A program made the translations under genes and the position numbers. Shown here piece after piece: positions 52,492 through 64,000 of a DNA stretch of 64,000 nucleotides (the first letter of the stretch is position 1; each line of letters begins with the position of its first letter). A model generated the notes under the pieces. The model did no database searches and was not told the DNA's origin. It saw only the letters and a program-made list of their open reading frames with translations. The DNA comes from Sorangium cellulosum So0157-2. GTDB taxonomy: Bacteria; Myxococcota_A; Polyangia; Polyangiales; Polyangiaceae. The DNA lies in assembly GCF_000418325.1 (NCBI RefSeq), contig NC_021658.1:10616001-10680000 (forward strand), in the 5' to 3' direction.

Positions 52492-53634
52492 ATGCAGCAT
52501 GCTGGCGCGGGGCGCATGGTACGACCCCAACCGACCGTCGTGGCGCGGGTGGTCCAGCGTATCGTCGACCACGCGCTGCGGGACGGCGTCCGGCTCGACG
52601 CCATGCGCCGCGCGGCGCGCCTGCCGCCGTCGCTCGCCGAGGACCCCGCACGACGCATCGGGCTCGACGGCGTCATCGACCTGTGGACCTACCTGGGTCG
52701 GACGCTCGACGATCCTTCCTTGCCCATCCGGGTAGCGCAGGCGGCCGCCATCGAGGACCTGCACGTGCTCGGCTTCGCGATGATGACCGCGCCGTCGGTG
52801 CGCGACGCGGTCGACACCGTCGCTCGCTACGGCCCGCTGCTCACCGACTCGGGCCGCTGGGAGGTGACGGAGACCGCGCGGCGCGTCCACGTCCGGTGGT
52901 ACCGCGCGCGGCCTCTCACCCTGGGACACCGCCTCTCCAACGAGACGGCCGTCGCCCAGGGCCTCGGTTGCCTGCGGCGGATCGCCGGCGCGGAGCTGAC
53001 GCCCGTCGAGGTGACCTTCCGGCATGCCGCGCCGCCTCGCCGGGCCGGACACGGCGCGTTCTTCGACTGCCCCGTGATCTTCGACGCTCCCCACGACGGG
53101 CTCTCCTTCCGCCGCGACCTCCTCGACGCGGTGCCGCCATCGGCCAACCGGACGCTCTGGGAGTACCTGTGCAGGTCCGCGGAGGCGCTCTCGCTAGAGC
53201 TCGCCCCGCGCTCGCGCGAGGACGCCGTCCGGCACGCGATCGTCCGCGCGCTGTCGAGCGCCGACGGCGGCGTCCCGTCGCTCCCGCGCGTGGCCCGCGC
53301 CCTCGGCACGACGGAGCGGACCTTGCGCCGCCACCTGGACGCCGAGGGGACCAGCTTCCGGCGCCTCGTCGACGACGTGCGCCGCGAGCGCGCCGGCAGC
53401 CTGCTCCGGAGGGAGACGATCAGCGTGACCGAGGTCGCGCTCCAGCTCGGCTTCGCGGACACGACCGCGTTCAGCCACGCGTGCCAGCGATGGTTCGGTC
53501 GCGCGCCGCGCGACCTGCGGGGGACGCCGGGGCCAGGGTCCCGGGGCGCGAAGCCGGCTTCGGGGAGCCGGCCGGGCGAGCTCGTGCCGTCCGACACGCA
53601 CGATCGCTCCAGGATCGCGCACCTCGGCGCTTGA
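52492..53634 (+). CDS. AraC family transcriptional regulator
   Basis: ATG at 52492, or at 52516, could be the start; neither has a strong ribosome site. The N-terminal ~200 residues match the Arabinose_bd-type regulatory domain of AraC proteins related to OruR/ArgR-like factors (LDGVIDLWTYLGRTLDDPSL, DLHVLGFAMMTAPSVRDAVD, FRHAAPPRRAGHGAFFDCPV). Two HTHs lie in the C-terminal part: LPRVARALGTTERTLRRHLD and ISVTEVALQLGFADTTAFSH then ACQRWFGRAPRDLR. Target genes are unknown; the upstream lipoprotein is a candidate. Confidence 0.9.
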   Translation: MQHAGAGRMVRPQPTVVARVVQRIVDHALRDGVRLDAMRRAARLPPSLAEDPARRIGLDGVIDLWTYLGRTLDDPSLPIRVAQAAAIEDLHVLGFAMMTAPSVRDAVDTVARYGPLLTDSGRWEVTETARRVHVRWYRARPLTLGHRLSNETAVAQGLGCLRRIAGAELTPVEVTFRHAAPPRRAGHGAFFDCPVIFDAPHDGLSFRRDLLDAVPPSANRTLWEYLCRSAEALSLELAPRSREDAVRHAIVRALSSADGGVPSLPRVARALGTTERTLRRHLDAEGTSFRRLVDDVRRERAGSLLRRETISVTEVALQLGFADTTAFSHACQRWFGRAPRDLRGTPGPGSRGAKPASGSRPGELVPSDTHDRSRIAHLGA

Positions 53635-53769
53635 CTACGGCGACGCCGGTTGATACTCCTCCGCCGCCTCGACGGAGCAGCCCTCCGACGAGGGCTCGGC
53701 TCACTCGGCGTCTCCTCCGGGAGACGCCGGCGAGGGTGCTCTCCAGCTCCCTTGCCGTGTTCGACGTTT

Positions 53770-53844
<75 letters not shown>

Positions 53845-53908
53845 CGATCTCGACGTCCTAGACGCTGCGGCGCCAAGCAAGCGCCGCGCAGCGCACCCCT
53901 CTAGCGCG

Positions 53909-54928
53909 TCACTCCGCCCCGGCGCCCAGCGCGAGGAGGGCGAAGCTCGCGAGCCAGTGCTCGCCCATGTAGTCGCCGGCCACGTGCGGCAGGCTGGCGT
54001 CGAGGTGCCGCTCGGCCGCGTCGAGGGCGCGGGCGCGGGCCGGATCCCCTTCGGGCAGGGCCGCGGCGAGCGAGCGCCAGCAGAAGGCGCGGCTCAGGTT
54101 CAGCCCGTCGAGGTGGGCGATTTTGCCGTCGCTGCGGTCGCTGACCGTCGCCGGCGCGAACAGGGTCGCGGGCTCGCCCTCCGCCGCGCGCGGCAGGAAC
54201 CGCGCGAACCAGCCGCGGAACTCCGGCCCGGGCAGGACCCGGCGCATGCACTCGGCCTCCATGAGGGCGGGCGAGAGGAAATCGTCCTGCGAGGGCTCCC
54301 ACGCCTGGCAGTCCGCGTCGTGGCCGTACCACGCCCGCGCGGACTCGGCGCAGCGCCGCGCGAGCCGGTCATCGCCCTTCACGGCGGCGTACTCCAGCGC
54401 GAGCGCGAGGGCGAAGGCGCTGTTCGTGTGCGCGCCGGCGCGGACCGGGTACGTGGCCCGGGGCAGGTACTCGAGGAGCCGCTCGGCGAACGCATCGCCG
54501 AGCGGGGCCAGCGCGGCCGACCACCGCCGGCCCTCGTCGGTGCCGCAGCGCGCGAGCTCGGCCGCGAGCAGGAGCAGCCACGCCCACCCGTACGGCCGCT
54601 CGAAGCCGCGGCTCGCCGGCCGCCGGAGATAGTCGAGCTCGGCGGCGACCTTGTCGGGCGTCAGCTGCGCCTCCAGGTGCGCGCGGATCGCCGCCGCGCC
54701 GGGCGCGCCGGGGAAGAGGCGGTACACCCGCGCGAGGAGCCAGTGGCCGTGCACGCACGAGTGCCAGTCGAAGCTGCCGTAGAAGATGGGGTGCAGATCG
54801 CGCGGGCCCTTCACGTCCTCGGGGCCGGACATGACGTGATCGAGCTTGTTCGGATACTCCCGCGTCACGTGCCCGAGCGCGATGGAGGCGAGACGCGAGG
54901 CGATGTCCGGTGTGAGCACGTGTGCCAT
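53909..54928 (-). CDS. DUF2891 family protein, 339 aa
   Basis: Starts MAHVLTPDIASRLASIALGH with ATG at 54928, 10 nt after the DUF979 gene. Signature motifs include HPIFYGSFDWHSCVHGHWLL near residue 45, ERPYGWAWLLLLAAEL, HTNSAFALALALEYA and LPHVAGDYMGEHWLASFALLAL at the end. This alpha-helical, probably alpha/alpha-barrel-like family is usually linked to DUF969/DUF979 membrane proteins. Substrate and reaction are unknown. No signal peptide is seen. Confidence 0.88.
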   Translation of the reverse strand: MAHVLTPDIASRLASIALGHVTREYPNKLDHVMSGPEDVKGPRDLHPIFYGSFDWHSCVHGHWLLARVYRLFPGAPGAAAIRAHLEAQLTPDKVAAELDYLRRPASRGFERPYGWAWLLLLAAELARCGTDEGRRWSAALAPLGDAFAERLLEYLPRATYPVRAGAHTNSAFALALALEYAAVKGDDRLARRCAESARAWYGHDADCQAWEPSQDDFLSPALMEAECMRRVLPGPEFRGWFARFLPRAAEGEPATLFAPATVSDRSDGKIAHLDGLNLSRAFCWRSLAAALPEGDPARARALDAAERHLDASLPHVAGDYMGEHWLASFALLALGAGAE

Positions 54929-54938
54929 GGATAGAACC

Positions 54939-55895
54939 TCAGCGCCGGAAGGCGAGCAGGTACATCAGGAGCGTGTTCCCGACCAGCAGGAGCAGCGCGG
55001 TGGGGAGCTGGGCCTTGATCACGCCGTCGCGGTCGGGCAGCTCGAGCAGGGCCGCCGGCACGATGTTGAAGTTGGCGGCCATGGGGGTCATCAGCGTCCC
55101 GCAGAAGCCGGACAGCATGCCGATGGCGCTCATCACCGCCGGATCGCCGCCGAGCCGGCGCACGATCAGGGGCAATCCCACGGCCGCGGTCATGACCGGA
55201 AAGGCGGCGAACGCGTTCCCCATGACCACCGTGAAGACCGCCATGCCCACGGTATAGGCCGCCACCGCGGCGAGGCGGCCGCCGAGCGGGAGCGCGCTCC
55301 CGGCCAGCCCGCCGACCACGTCGCCGACGCCCGCGGCCGCGAACACGACCCCGAGCGCGGCCAGCATCTGGGGCAAGATCGCCGCCCAGCCCACGGTGTC
55401 GAGCAGGCGCCGGCCCTCCTGCAGCGGGGCGAGCAGCGGCGGGCGCAGCCACGCCACCGAGGTCGCGAGCGCCAGCACCACGCCGAGGGCCAGCGAGATC
55501 AGCGTGGCCTGGCCAGGGTCGAGCAAGGGAGATCCGTGGATCTCGACCCGCCGGAGGACCAGCGCGCCCAGGAGGGCGGTCGCCGGGATGATCAGCGCCG
55601 GGACGAAGAGGCGATCCCCGCGCCGCTCGGCGCTCGCGCGCCGCTCCGCAGGCGTCGTCGTGGCGGGGCGGCCCTGGCCCAGGCCGCCGACGCCGGCCAG
55701 GAGGACGAGCGCGATCGCGAGGACGCCGTTCGCGAGATCCCCGAGGCGCGCGCCGAAGAGGAAGCTCGTCGCGAGGAGGCCCCAGAAGAGGGCGTTCTTC
55801 CAGCGCTTCGGGTTCTCGCGGTCGACCGCGCTCAGGGCGGACGCCGCCGCGAAGAACAGGCCTGCCGCGACGTAGCCGACGTCGAGGGTGATCAC
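54939..55895 (-). CDS. DUF979 family membrane protein, 318 aa
   Basis: The GTG at 55895 overlaps the DUF969 stop (GTGA), so translation is coupled. The chain is almost entirely hydrophobic with about nine helices: VGYVAAGLFFAAASALSAVD at the start, ALFWGLLATSFLFGARLGD, GMAVFTVVMGNAFAAFPVMT and GFCGTLMTPMAANFNIVPAA. Together with DUF969 it likely forms a two-component transporter; from memory such pairs often lie near pyroglutamate or amino-acid metabolism genes, but no such genes are seen here. Confidence 0.9.
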   Translation of the reverse strand: MITLDVGYVAAGLFFAAASALSAVDRENPKRWKNALFWGLLATSFLFGARLGDLANGVLAIALVLLAGVGGLGQGRPATTTPAERRASAERRGDRLFVPALIIPATALLGALVLRRVEIHGSPLLDPGQATLISLALGVVLALATSVAWLRPPLLAPLQEGRRLLDTVGWAAILPQMLAALGVVFAAAGVGDVVGGLAGSALPLGGRLAAVAAYTVGMAVFTVVMGNAFAAFPVMTAAVGLPLIVRRLGGDPAVMSAIGMLSGFCGTLMTPMAANFNIVPAALLELPDRDGVIKAQLPTALLLLVGNTLLMYLLAFRR

Positions 55896-56584
55896 GCGCG
55901 CGCCCCCCCGCCGTCCGCGCGGGCGAGCTCGCGCCGGAGCCGCCGGTCGAGCAGGAGGAGCCGCGTCCCGTGGACCACGAGCGCCAGGATCGCGGTGGGG
56001 ATGGCCCAGACCGACAGCTGGAGCGGCTCGACGAGGATCCCGTTCTGCTCGAGGAACCCTTTGATGAGCAGGATCGACGCGATGGCGAGGAAGATGTCCT
56101 CGCCGAAGAACAGCGCCACGTTGTCGGCCGCCGCCGCCGCGGCGCGGATCCGGAAGCGCGCCGCGTCCGGCAGCGGCCCGTGCCGGTTCTCGGCGGCGGC
56201 CTCGGCCATGGGCGCGATCAGCGGCCGGACCATCTGCGCGTGGCCGCCCAGCGAGGTCAGGCCGACGGCCGCGCTGAGCTGCCGTATCATGAAGTACGCG
56301 AGCAGGAGGCGGCCGGTCGTGGCGGTCTTCACCCGCGAGACCAGCGCGCGCGCCCGCTCCTGGAGCCCGGAGCGCTCCAGGAGGCCGATGACCGGCAAGA
56401 CCAGCCAGACGAGGCTGACATAGCGGTTGTCGTTGAAGGCCTTGCCCAGGGCGGAGATCCCCTGGACAAGGCTCATCCCGGCCGAGAGGCCGGTCACGAC
56501 GGCGGCCGCGGCGACGACCAGCAGCGGGTGGATCCGGACGACAAAGCCGACGACCACGACGGCGACCCCGAGGAGCGTGAGCAT
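55892..56584 (-). CDS. DUF969 family membrane protein, 230 aa
   Basis: Starts MLTLLGVAVVVVGFVVRIHP with ATG at 56584. Conserved features are ALGKAFNDNRYVSLVWLVLP, GLLERSGLQERARALV and SLGGHAQMVRPLIAPMAEAA, then FFGEDIFLAIASILLIKGF. About six hydrophobic segments. It is the first gene of the DUF969-DUF979-DUF2891 operon. Inner membrane, probable transporter subunit. Confidence 0.9.
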   Translation of the reverse strand: MLTLLGVAVVVVGFVVRIHPLLVVAAAAVVTGLSAGMSLVQGISALGKAFNDNRYVSLVWLVLPVIGLLERSGLQERARALVSRVKTATTGRLLLAYFMIRQLSAAVGLTSLGGHAQMVRPLIAPMAEAAAENRHGPLPDAARFRIRAAAAAADNVALFFGEDIFLAIASILLIKGFLEQNGILVEPLQLSVWAIPTAILALVVHGTRLLLLDRRLRRELARADGGGARA

Positions 56585-56791
56585 GCTTCTTCCCCCGTGT
56601 TCGCGGGCAACGTCGCACGCGGGCGGCGGTATCGTCCATGAGCGCTCGCAGCACAGCTCGCCCGGCGGGGCTGTCCTTGACGCCGGCCGGCGCCTCGGAT
56701 TGGTTGCCGCGAGGCGACGGCTTCACGGATCGCTGACGAGGCCGCGAGGGTGAGGCCCCGCGGCCCGCACGCACAACGGAGGATCGGCGGA

Positions 56792-57247
56792 GTGGACCAC
56801 CAGGCAAGCGAAGAGCTCGTCATCTCGTCGGACAAGTCGCGCCTCGATCGCGCGCTGATCCACACCGTCCTCGCCTCCGCGTACTGGAGCAAGGGCATCC
56901 CCAGGGAGGTGGTCGAGAGAGCGATCGAGGGCTCGCTCTGCTTCGGCGCTTACAAGGGCGGCGCGCAGATCGGCTTCGCCCGGGTGATCACCGACGAGGC
57001 GACGTTCGCGTACCTGGCCGACGTGTTCATCGTCGAGGCGGAGCAGCGAAAGGGGTACGGCAAAGCGCTGATGGCCCACGTCACCGAGGCCCTCGGCCGG
57101 CTCCGGTTGCGGCGGACGCTGCTCGCCACCGCGGACGCGCACGGGCTCTACCGGCAGTTCGGCTTCGCGCCGCTCGAGAAGCCGGACAGGTTCATGGAGA
57201 TCAACATCCCGGACATCTATCAACAGGGCAAGACGGAGACGTCCTAG
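56792..57247 (+). CDS. GNAT family N-acetyltransferase, 151 aa
   Basis: The GTG at 56792 has GGAGGATCGGCGGA directly upstream, and the preceding codons look non-coding. The motif order is typical for small GNATs: KSRLDRALIHTVLASAYWSK, AYKGGAQIGFARVITDEATF, YLADVFIVEAEQRKGYGKAL (R-x-x-G-x-G/A acetyl-CoA loop) and HGLYRQFGFAPLEKPDRFM. Cytosolic. Substrate unknown. It is divergent from the DUF969 operon and convergent with the molybdenum hydroxylase operon. Confidence 0.92.
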   Translation: MDHQASEELVISSDKSRLDRALIHTVLASAYWSKGIPREVVERAIEGSLCFGAYKGGAQIGFARVITDEATFAYLADVFIVEAEQRKGYGKALMAHVTEALGRLRLRRTLLATADAHGLYRQFGFAPLEKPDRFMEINIPDIYQQGKTETS

Positions 57248-57317
57248 CCGCGGCGCGCCGCGCTGCCGCGGGACAGGGCCGCGTCGGAGAAGGGCTCCGC
57301 CGCGGCCGCCCCGCCCG

Positions 57318-59585
<2,268 letters not shown>

Positions 59586-59587
59586 CT

Positions 59588-60046
59588 TCACTCCGTGGGC
59601 AGGCCGGCGGCCTTGCGGACCGCGGCGCGGATGCGCGTGTACGTGCCGCACCGGCAGATGTTGCCGGCGAGCGACTTGTCGATGTCCTCGTTCGAGGGGC
59701 GCGGGTTCTTCCGCAAGAGCGCGGCCGCGCTCATGATCTGCCCCGCCTGGCAGAAGCCGCACTGCGGGACGCCGAGCTCCACCCACGCGCGCTGCAGCGG
59801 GTGATCGCCGGCCGGGCTGAGCCCCTCGATGGTCGTCACCGAGCCGCCGGCGGCGCGCTTCACCGGCGTCACGCAGGCGCGCACGGTCTCGCCGTCGATG
59901 TGCACCACGCACGCCCCGCAGAGCGCCTGGCCGCAGCCGTACTTGGTCCCCGTGAGGCCGAGCACGTCGCGCAGCACCCAGAGCAGCGGCATCTCCGGAT
60001 CCACGTCGAGCTTCTGCTCGGCGCCGTTCACCTTCAGGATGATCAT
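59588..60046 (-). CDS. Molybdenum hydroxylase 2Fe-2S subunit
   Basis: Starts at ATG 60046 (MIILKVNGAEQKLDVDPEMP), overlapping the stop of the cytochrome gene (ATGA). The 152-residue chain has the plant-type 2Fe-2S cluster (GTKYGCGQALCGACVVHIDG) and the second cluster of the alpha-helical domain (QCGFCQAGQIMSAAALL with GNICRCGTYTRIRAAV). It passes electrons from the Mo site. IorA-like. Confidence 0.95.
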   Translation of the reverse strand: MIILKVNGAEQKLDVDPEMPLLWVLRDVLGLTGTKYGCGQALCGACVVHIDGETVRACVTPVKRAAGGSVTTIEGLSPAGDHPLQRAWVELGVPQCGFCQAGQIMSAAALLRKNPRPSNEDIDKSLAGNICRCGTYTRIRAAVRKAAGLPTE

Positions 60047-60690
60047 GGTCGGGACTCCTCGGGCGGGCACGCGGCGCCCGCCTTCACCCACGCATCGATG
60101 AGCGCGCCGAAGGCCGCCTGCGAGCCGGGCGCCTTCGTGCGGCCGTGCCCGGGCGCCCACCCCCACGCGACGAGCTCGTCGTGCGCGGAGTGCTCGGCGA
60201 TCTGCGCGAGCGTCTTCTTGCCGTTGCGCGCCGGATCCTTGATCTGGGCGCAGATCGCCGCGGGCGAGCGGCCGAGCCAGGCCATCTCGGCCGGCGCGAG
60301 GTGCCAGCCCGGCGCCCCGGGCACGCGGGCGAAATCGAGGTTCTGCACCTGGTGGCATGACGTGCACTCCAGCGCCGCGAGCCCGCGATCCGCCGGGCCG
60401 CGCTCGACGGGCGGACTGTGGCGCTCGCCGGCGTCGCCCTGGCGCGGGACGCCGTCGTGCGGGTGGCAGTTCACGCAGCGCGGATGGAGCAGCACCTTGC
60501 TCGCCTCGAGGAACAGCGAGGCCGCGCGCGCGTCGTCGTCCCGGATCGACGCGAACGCCTCCGGGCTGCGGAGCTCGCCCGGGGGCACGGGCGGGAGTTG
60601 GACCGGCTTGGGCGCCTCCGCGGGAGGGGCATCGCACGCCGCGGCGAGGAGGCCGACGCCCGCCAGGAAGCAGAGGAAGAGAGGCTGCAT
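60043..60690 (-). CDS. Cytochrome c subunit of the molybdenum hydroxylase, lipoprotein
   Basis: Starts at ATG 60690, with signal MQPLFLCFLAGVGLLAAAC and a lipobox Cys. Two haem-c motifs are visible, CVNCH and CTSCH. The region has a paired-haem layout with LHPRCVNCHPHDGVPRQGD and ECTSCHQVQNLDFARVPGAP, and later WLGRSPAAICAQIKDPARN. It is first in the operon and would take electrons from the 2Fe-2S protein in the periplasm, matching the Tat-exported Mo subunit. Confidence 0.88.
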   Translation of the reverse strand: MQPLFLCFLAGVGLLAAACDAPPAEAPKPVQLPPVPPGELRSPEAFASIRDDDARAASLFLEASKVLLHPRCVNCHPHDGVPRQGDAGERHSPPVERGPADRGLAALECTSCHQVQNLDFARVPGAPGWHLAPAEMAWLGRSPAAICAQIKDPARNGKKTLAQIAEHSAHDELVAWGWAPGHGRTKAPGSQAAFGALIDAWVKAGAACPPEESRP

Positions 60691-61307
60691 CGCTGCGCGT
60701 AGACTGCCTGCTTCGCCCGCGCGACACAAGCCCCGATCGACGGCCGCGCTCGCGGGATCGCGCGAGCTCTGCCGGCCGTCGCTCGCCCGCTCGATCGGCG
60801 CCGCGCGAGCGCGGTTGTCTCGACACTCCCCGGCTCCGGGGTGCGCGCCCCCGGAGCGGCCTCGTGTCGGCAACGGCACAGATACGTTGCGCGTCATCAT
60901 CCATCCGGCAACGCCGAGCTCGAACATGCGCCCGATCGCGTCGCTCTCGACATCACACCTCGGGCGGCCGCGCCTGTGCGGCGCGCCGACGACCTGCGCC
61001 GGCCGCGACGGCGCGCGGTCGCCCGGAGCGCACGGCGGGCGACATCGCGAGTCCAGGCGGCGTGACGGGCCGATCGGCGCGGCGGCTCCCGGCGATGTGG
61101 CGCAGCCCGCAAGGCGCGATGCGCGCGACCGTAGTGACGTGGAGCGCCGCGAGGCGCGCCCGCTTCGGTAACCTCGCCTGTAGCGAACTGTCACGAGGGC
61201 TCTGTGCGGCGCGGCCTCGCGCCACGATGCGCCACGCCGACTCCAGCCCATGTCCTTGTAACCGTTCAATCGAGGCGCTGGCTCGCCGCATGCAAGCCCC
61301 CTCCGGC
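60691..61307. other. Intergenic region between divergent operons
   Basis: No gene is seen. It should hold promoters for the molybdenum hydroxylase operon (minus) and the kinase (plus). No hexamers stand out in this GC-rich sequence. Confidence 0.4.
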
Positions 61308-62783
<1,476 letters not shown>

Positions 62784-62795
62784 CGGGGAAGATCC

Positions 62796-63731
62796 ATGCA
62801 CTCCCGGCCCACGACCCTGATGATGATCGCCGGCCTGCTGATCGCGGCCTCCCCCGCGCTCGCCGGCGAGGGCACGGGCACCGCCGGCGGCGAGGCCGAC
62901 GACAAGGCGCGGAGCGAGGCCCGGGAGCTCGTGTACACGGGCGACGAGCTCTTCGCCCAGAAGCGCTACGCGGAGGCGCTCCGCGCCTACCAGCGCGCCG
63001 AGCGGCTGGTCTGCGTGCCCACGACCTCCATCGAGGTGGCGAAGACGCTCGCCGCGATCGGGCGGCTCAGCGAGGCGCGCGAGCTCGCGTCGACGATCGC
63101 CTCGTCGCGCGCGACCCCCGGAGAGCCCTGGCCGTTCACGCAGGCGCGGCGCCGCGCCGACGCCCTGCGCAGCGAGCTCGACGAGCGCATCCCCCGGCTG
63201 AAGGTGAGGCTCGCGCCGAGCCCCGCCGGCGCCAGGCTCAAGGTCGACGGGCAGGAGGTGAAGGTCTCCGCGGAGGGGTCGCCGATCGACCCGGGCAACC
63301 ACTGGGTCGAGGTCGAAGCCGACGGCTACGTCGGCGCCCGGCAGCGGGTCTACGTCCCGGAGCGGGAGGTCACGACGCTGGACGTCGCCCTCACCCCGGA
63401 GATTTCCTCGGGCAAGGCCTCGGCGTGGGCCGTCGGCGGGTTCATCGCCTCGGGCGCCGGGCTCGCGGTGGGGCTCGGCGCGGGCGCGGCTTACCTGGGC
63501 GCGCGGAGCGACCTTGAGGACGCGTGCCGGCAGGGCACCGCGCGCTGCTCCGACGGCGCGCGAGGCAGCGCGAACGCGCTGGGCTGGGTCTCGAACGTGG
63601 GGTTCGGCCTCGCCATCGCCGGCGCGGCCGTCGGGGGCGTCGCCCTCGGGCTGGAGAGCGCGCGGGCGCCGGCCTCGAACGTCACCTGGGCGGTCGGCCC
63701 GGGCTACATCGGCGTGCGGGGGACGTTGTGA
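62796..63731 (+). CDS. PEGA-domain protein with N-terminal TPR-like repeat, 311 aa
   Basis: ATG at 62796 gives the signal MHSRPTTLMMIAGLLIAASP and ALA cleavage. A TPR-like helix pair (VYTGDELFAQKRYAEALRAY, QRAERLVC) is followed by a PEGA module (VRLAPSPAGARLKVDGQEVK, PGNHWVEVEADGYVGARQRV). Two hydrophobic helices with GAGLAVGLGAGAAYLGARSD follow. It has the same architecture as 26836-27930, so the two are paralogues. It sits between a kinase and a lipoprotein gene that overlaps its stop. Confidence 0.85.
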   Translation: MHSRPTTLMMIAGLLIAASPALAGEGTGTAGGEADDKARSEARELVYTGDELFAQKRYAEALRAYQRAERLVCVPTTSIEVAKTLAAIGRLSEARELASTIASSRATPGEPWPFTQARRRADALRSELDERIPRLKVRLAPSPAGARLKVDGQEVKVSAEGSPIDPGNHWVEVEADGYVGARQRVYVPEREVTTLDVALTPEISSGKASAWAVGGFIASGAGLAVGLGAGAAYLGARSDLEDACRQGTARCSDGARGSANALGWVSNVGFGLAIAGAAVGGVALGLESARAPASNVTWAVGPGYIGVRGTL

Positions 63732-64000
63732 AGGCGCGCTCCGCGATCGCCTGCGCGCTCGCCGCGTGGCTCGCCGGCTGCCAGGTCGTCGCCCCGCTGC
63801 CCGGCGAAGGCGGCGAGGGCACCCTCGCGACCGACGGCGGCAGCGTGGAGACCGACGCCGGCGACGCGGGCCAGGACAGCCAGCCCCCGCCGGCGGCCAC
63901 GCCGCCGCCGCCCACGCCGCCGCCGCCGCAGCAGCAGATCGGCCCCTGCGAGATCGCCGAATGTTCAACGCACTGCGTCGCCTCGATGGATCGGTGCGAG
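63728..64000 (+). CDS. Predicted lipoprotein, 3' end outside window
   Basis: A GTG at 63728 overlaps the PEGA stop (GTGA). I translated MKARSAIACALAAWLAGC, a clear lipobox signal, then an acidic/Gly linker and a Pro-rich stretch (PPPPTPPPPQQQ). The last visible part has several Cys (GPCEIAEC, THCVASMDRC), so the missing C-terminus may be a Cys-rich domain. The frame is open to the window edge. The coupling with kinase and PEGA gene suggests one surface-related operon. Confidence 0.8.
   Translation, partial: MKARSAIACALAAWLAGCQVVAPLPGEGGEGTLATDGGSVETDAGDAGQDSQPPPAATPPPPTPPPPQQQIGPCEIAECSTHCVASMDRCE

Overview
The window is high-GC DNA with the gene repertoire of a large-genome soil myxobacterium of the Sorangium/Polyangium type. 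The signs are eukaryotic-like Ser/Thr kinases paired with PEGA-domain proteins, many lipoproteins, an ECF sigma factor with a membrane anchor, frequent GTG/TTG starts, glycine-rich PGRS-like surface proteins, and many degraded mobile elements. Species is inferred from gene content only.

Layout. 1-8 kb is ordinary chromosome: an NTP/NDP-exchange transporter cut by the window edge, an Omp85-type barrel protein, a lipoprotein, a triacylglycerol lipase, another lipoprotein and the Fe(2+)-trafficking protein YggX. A complete tmRNA gene (ssrA, tag ANDNAYAVAA) follows at 8541-8885 with its terminator.

8.9-34 kb looks like an island in the 3' end of ssrA. The last 28 bp of ssrA, its terminator and about 430 bp of flank recur at 34.03 kb. 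Inside are an AT-rich Ser/Thr kinase with an unknown N-terminal helical module, a small Cys-rich secreted protein, an IS1182-like transposase, and a type VI secretion cassette (VgrG with a peptidoglycan-binding tail, a candidate aegerolysin-like/papain-like effector, a divergent lipoprotein that may be immunity, a PAAR-like tip and a repeat protein). Next come three sigma factors, a PEGA protein operonic with two PGRS-like lipoproteins, and an AT-rich SIR2-TPR protein that is a good anti-phage defence candidate.

34-44 kb is a mobile-element graveyard: an AT-rich protein with a carbohydrate-binding-like tail, the C-terminal half of an integron-type tyrosine recombinase, a three-gene transposon (DUF6431, frameshifted DDE transposase, ATPase), a possible group II intron 5' fragment splitting the ATPase gene, and an IS66 element with frameshifted tnpC. 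The block is bounded by two inverted copies of a 192-bp sequence ending in the ssrA 3' end.

44-64 kb returns to chromosomal genes: a Cys-rich lipoprotein with a DUF1835-like protein, an Rpn-like PD-(D/E)XK protein, a copper monooxygenase-like lipoprotein with a TetR regulator and a palindromic operator candidate, acetyltransferases, an AraC regulator, tRNA-Gly(GCC), a coupled DUF969-DUF979-DUF2891 operon, a three-subunit molybdenum hydroxylase operon (cytochrome c, 2Fe-2S, Mo subunit), and a kinase-PEGA-lipoprotein cluster cut by the right edge. Several dispersed repeat families link the island, the graveyard and the 47-kb region.
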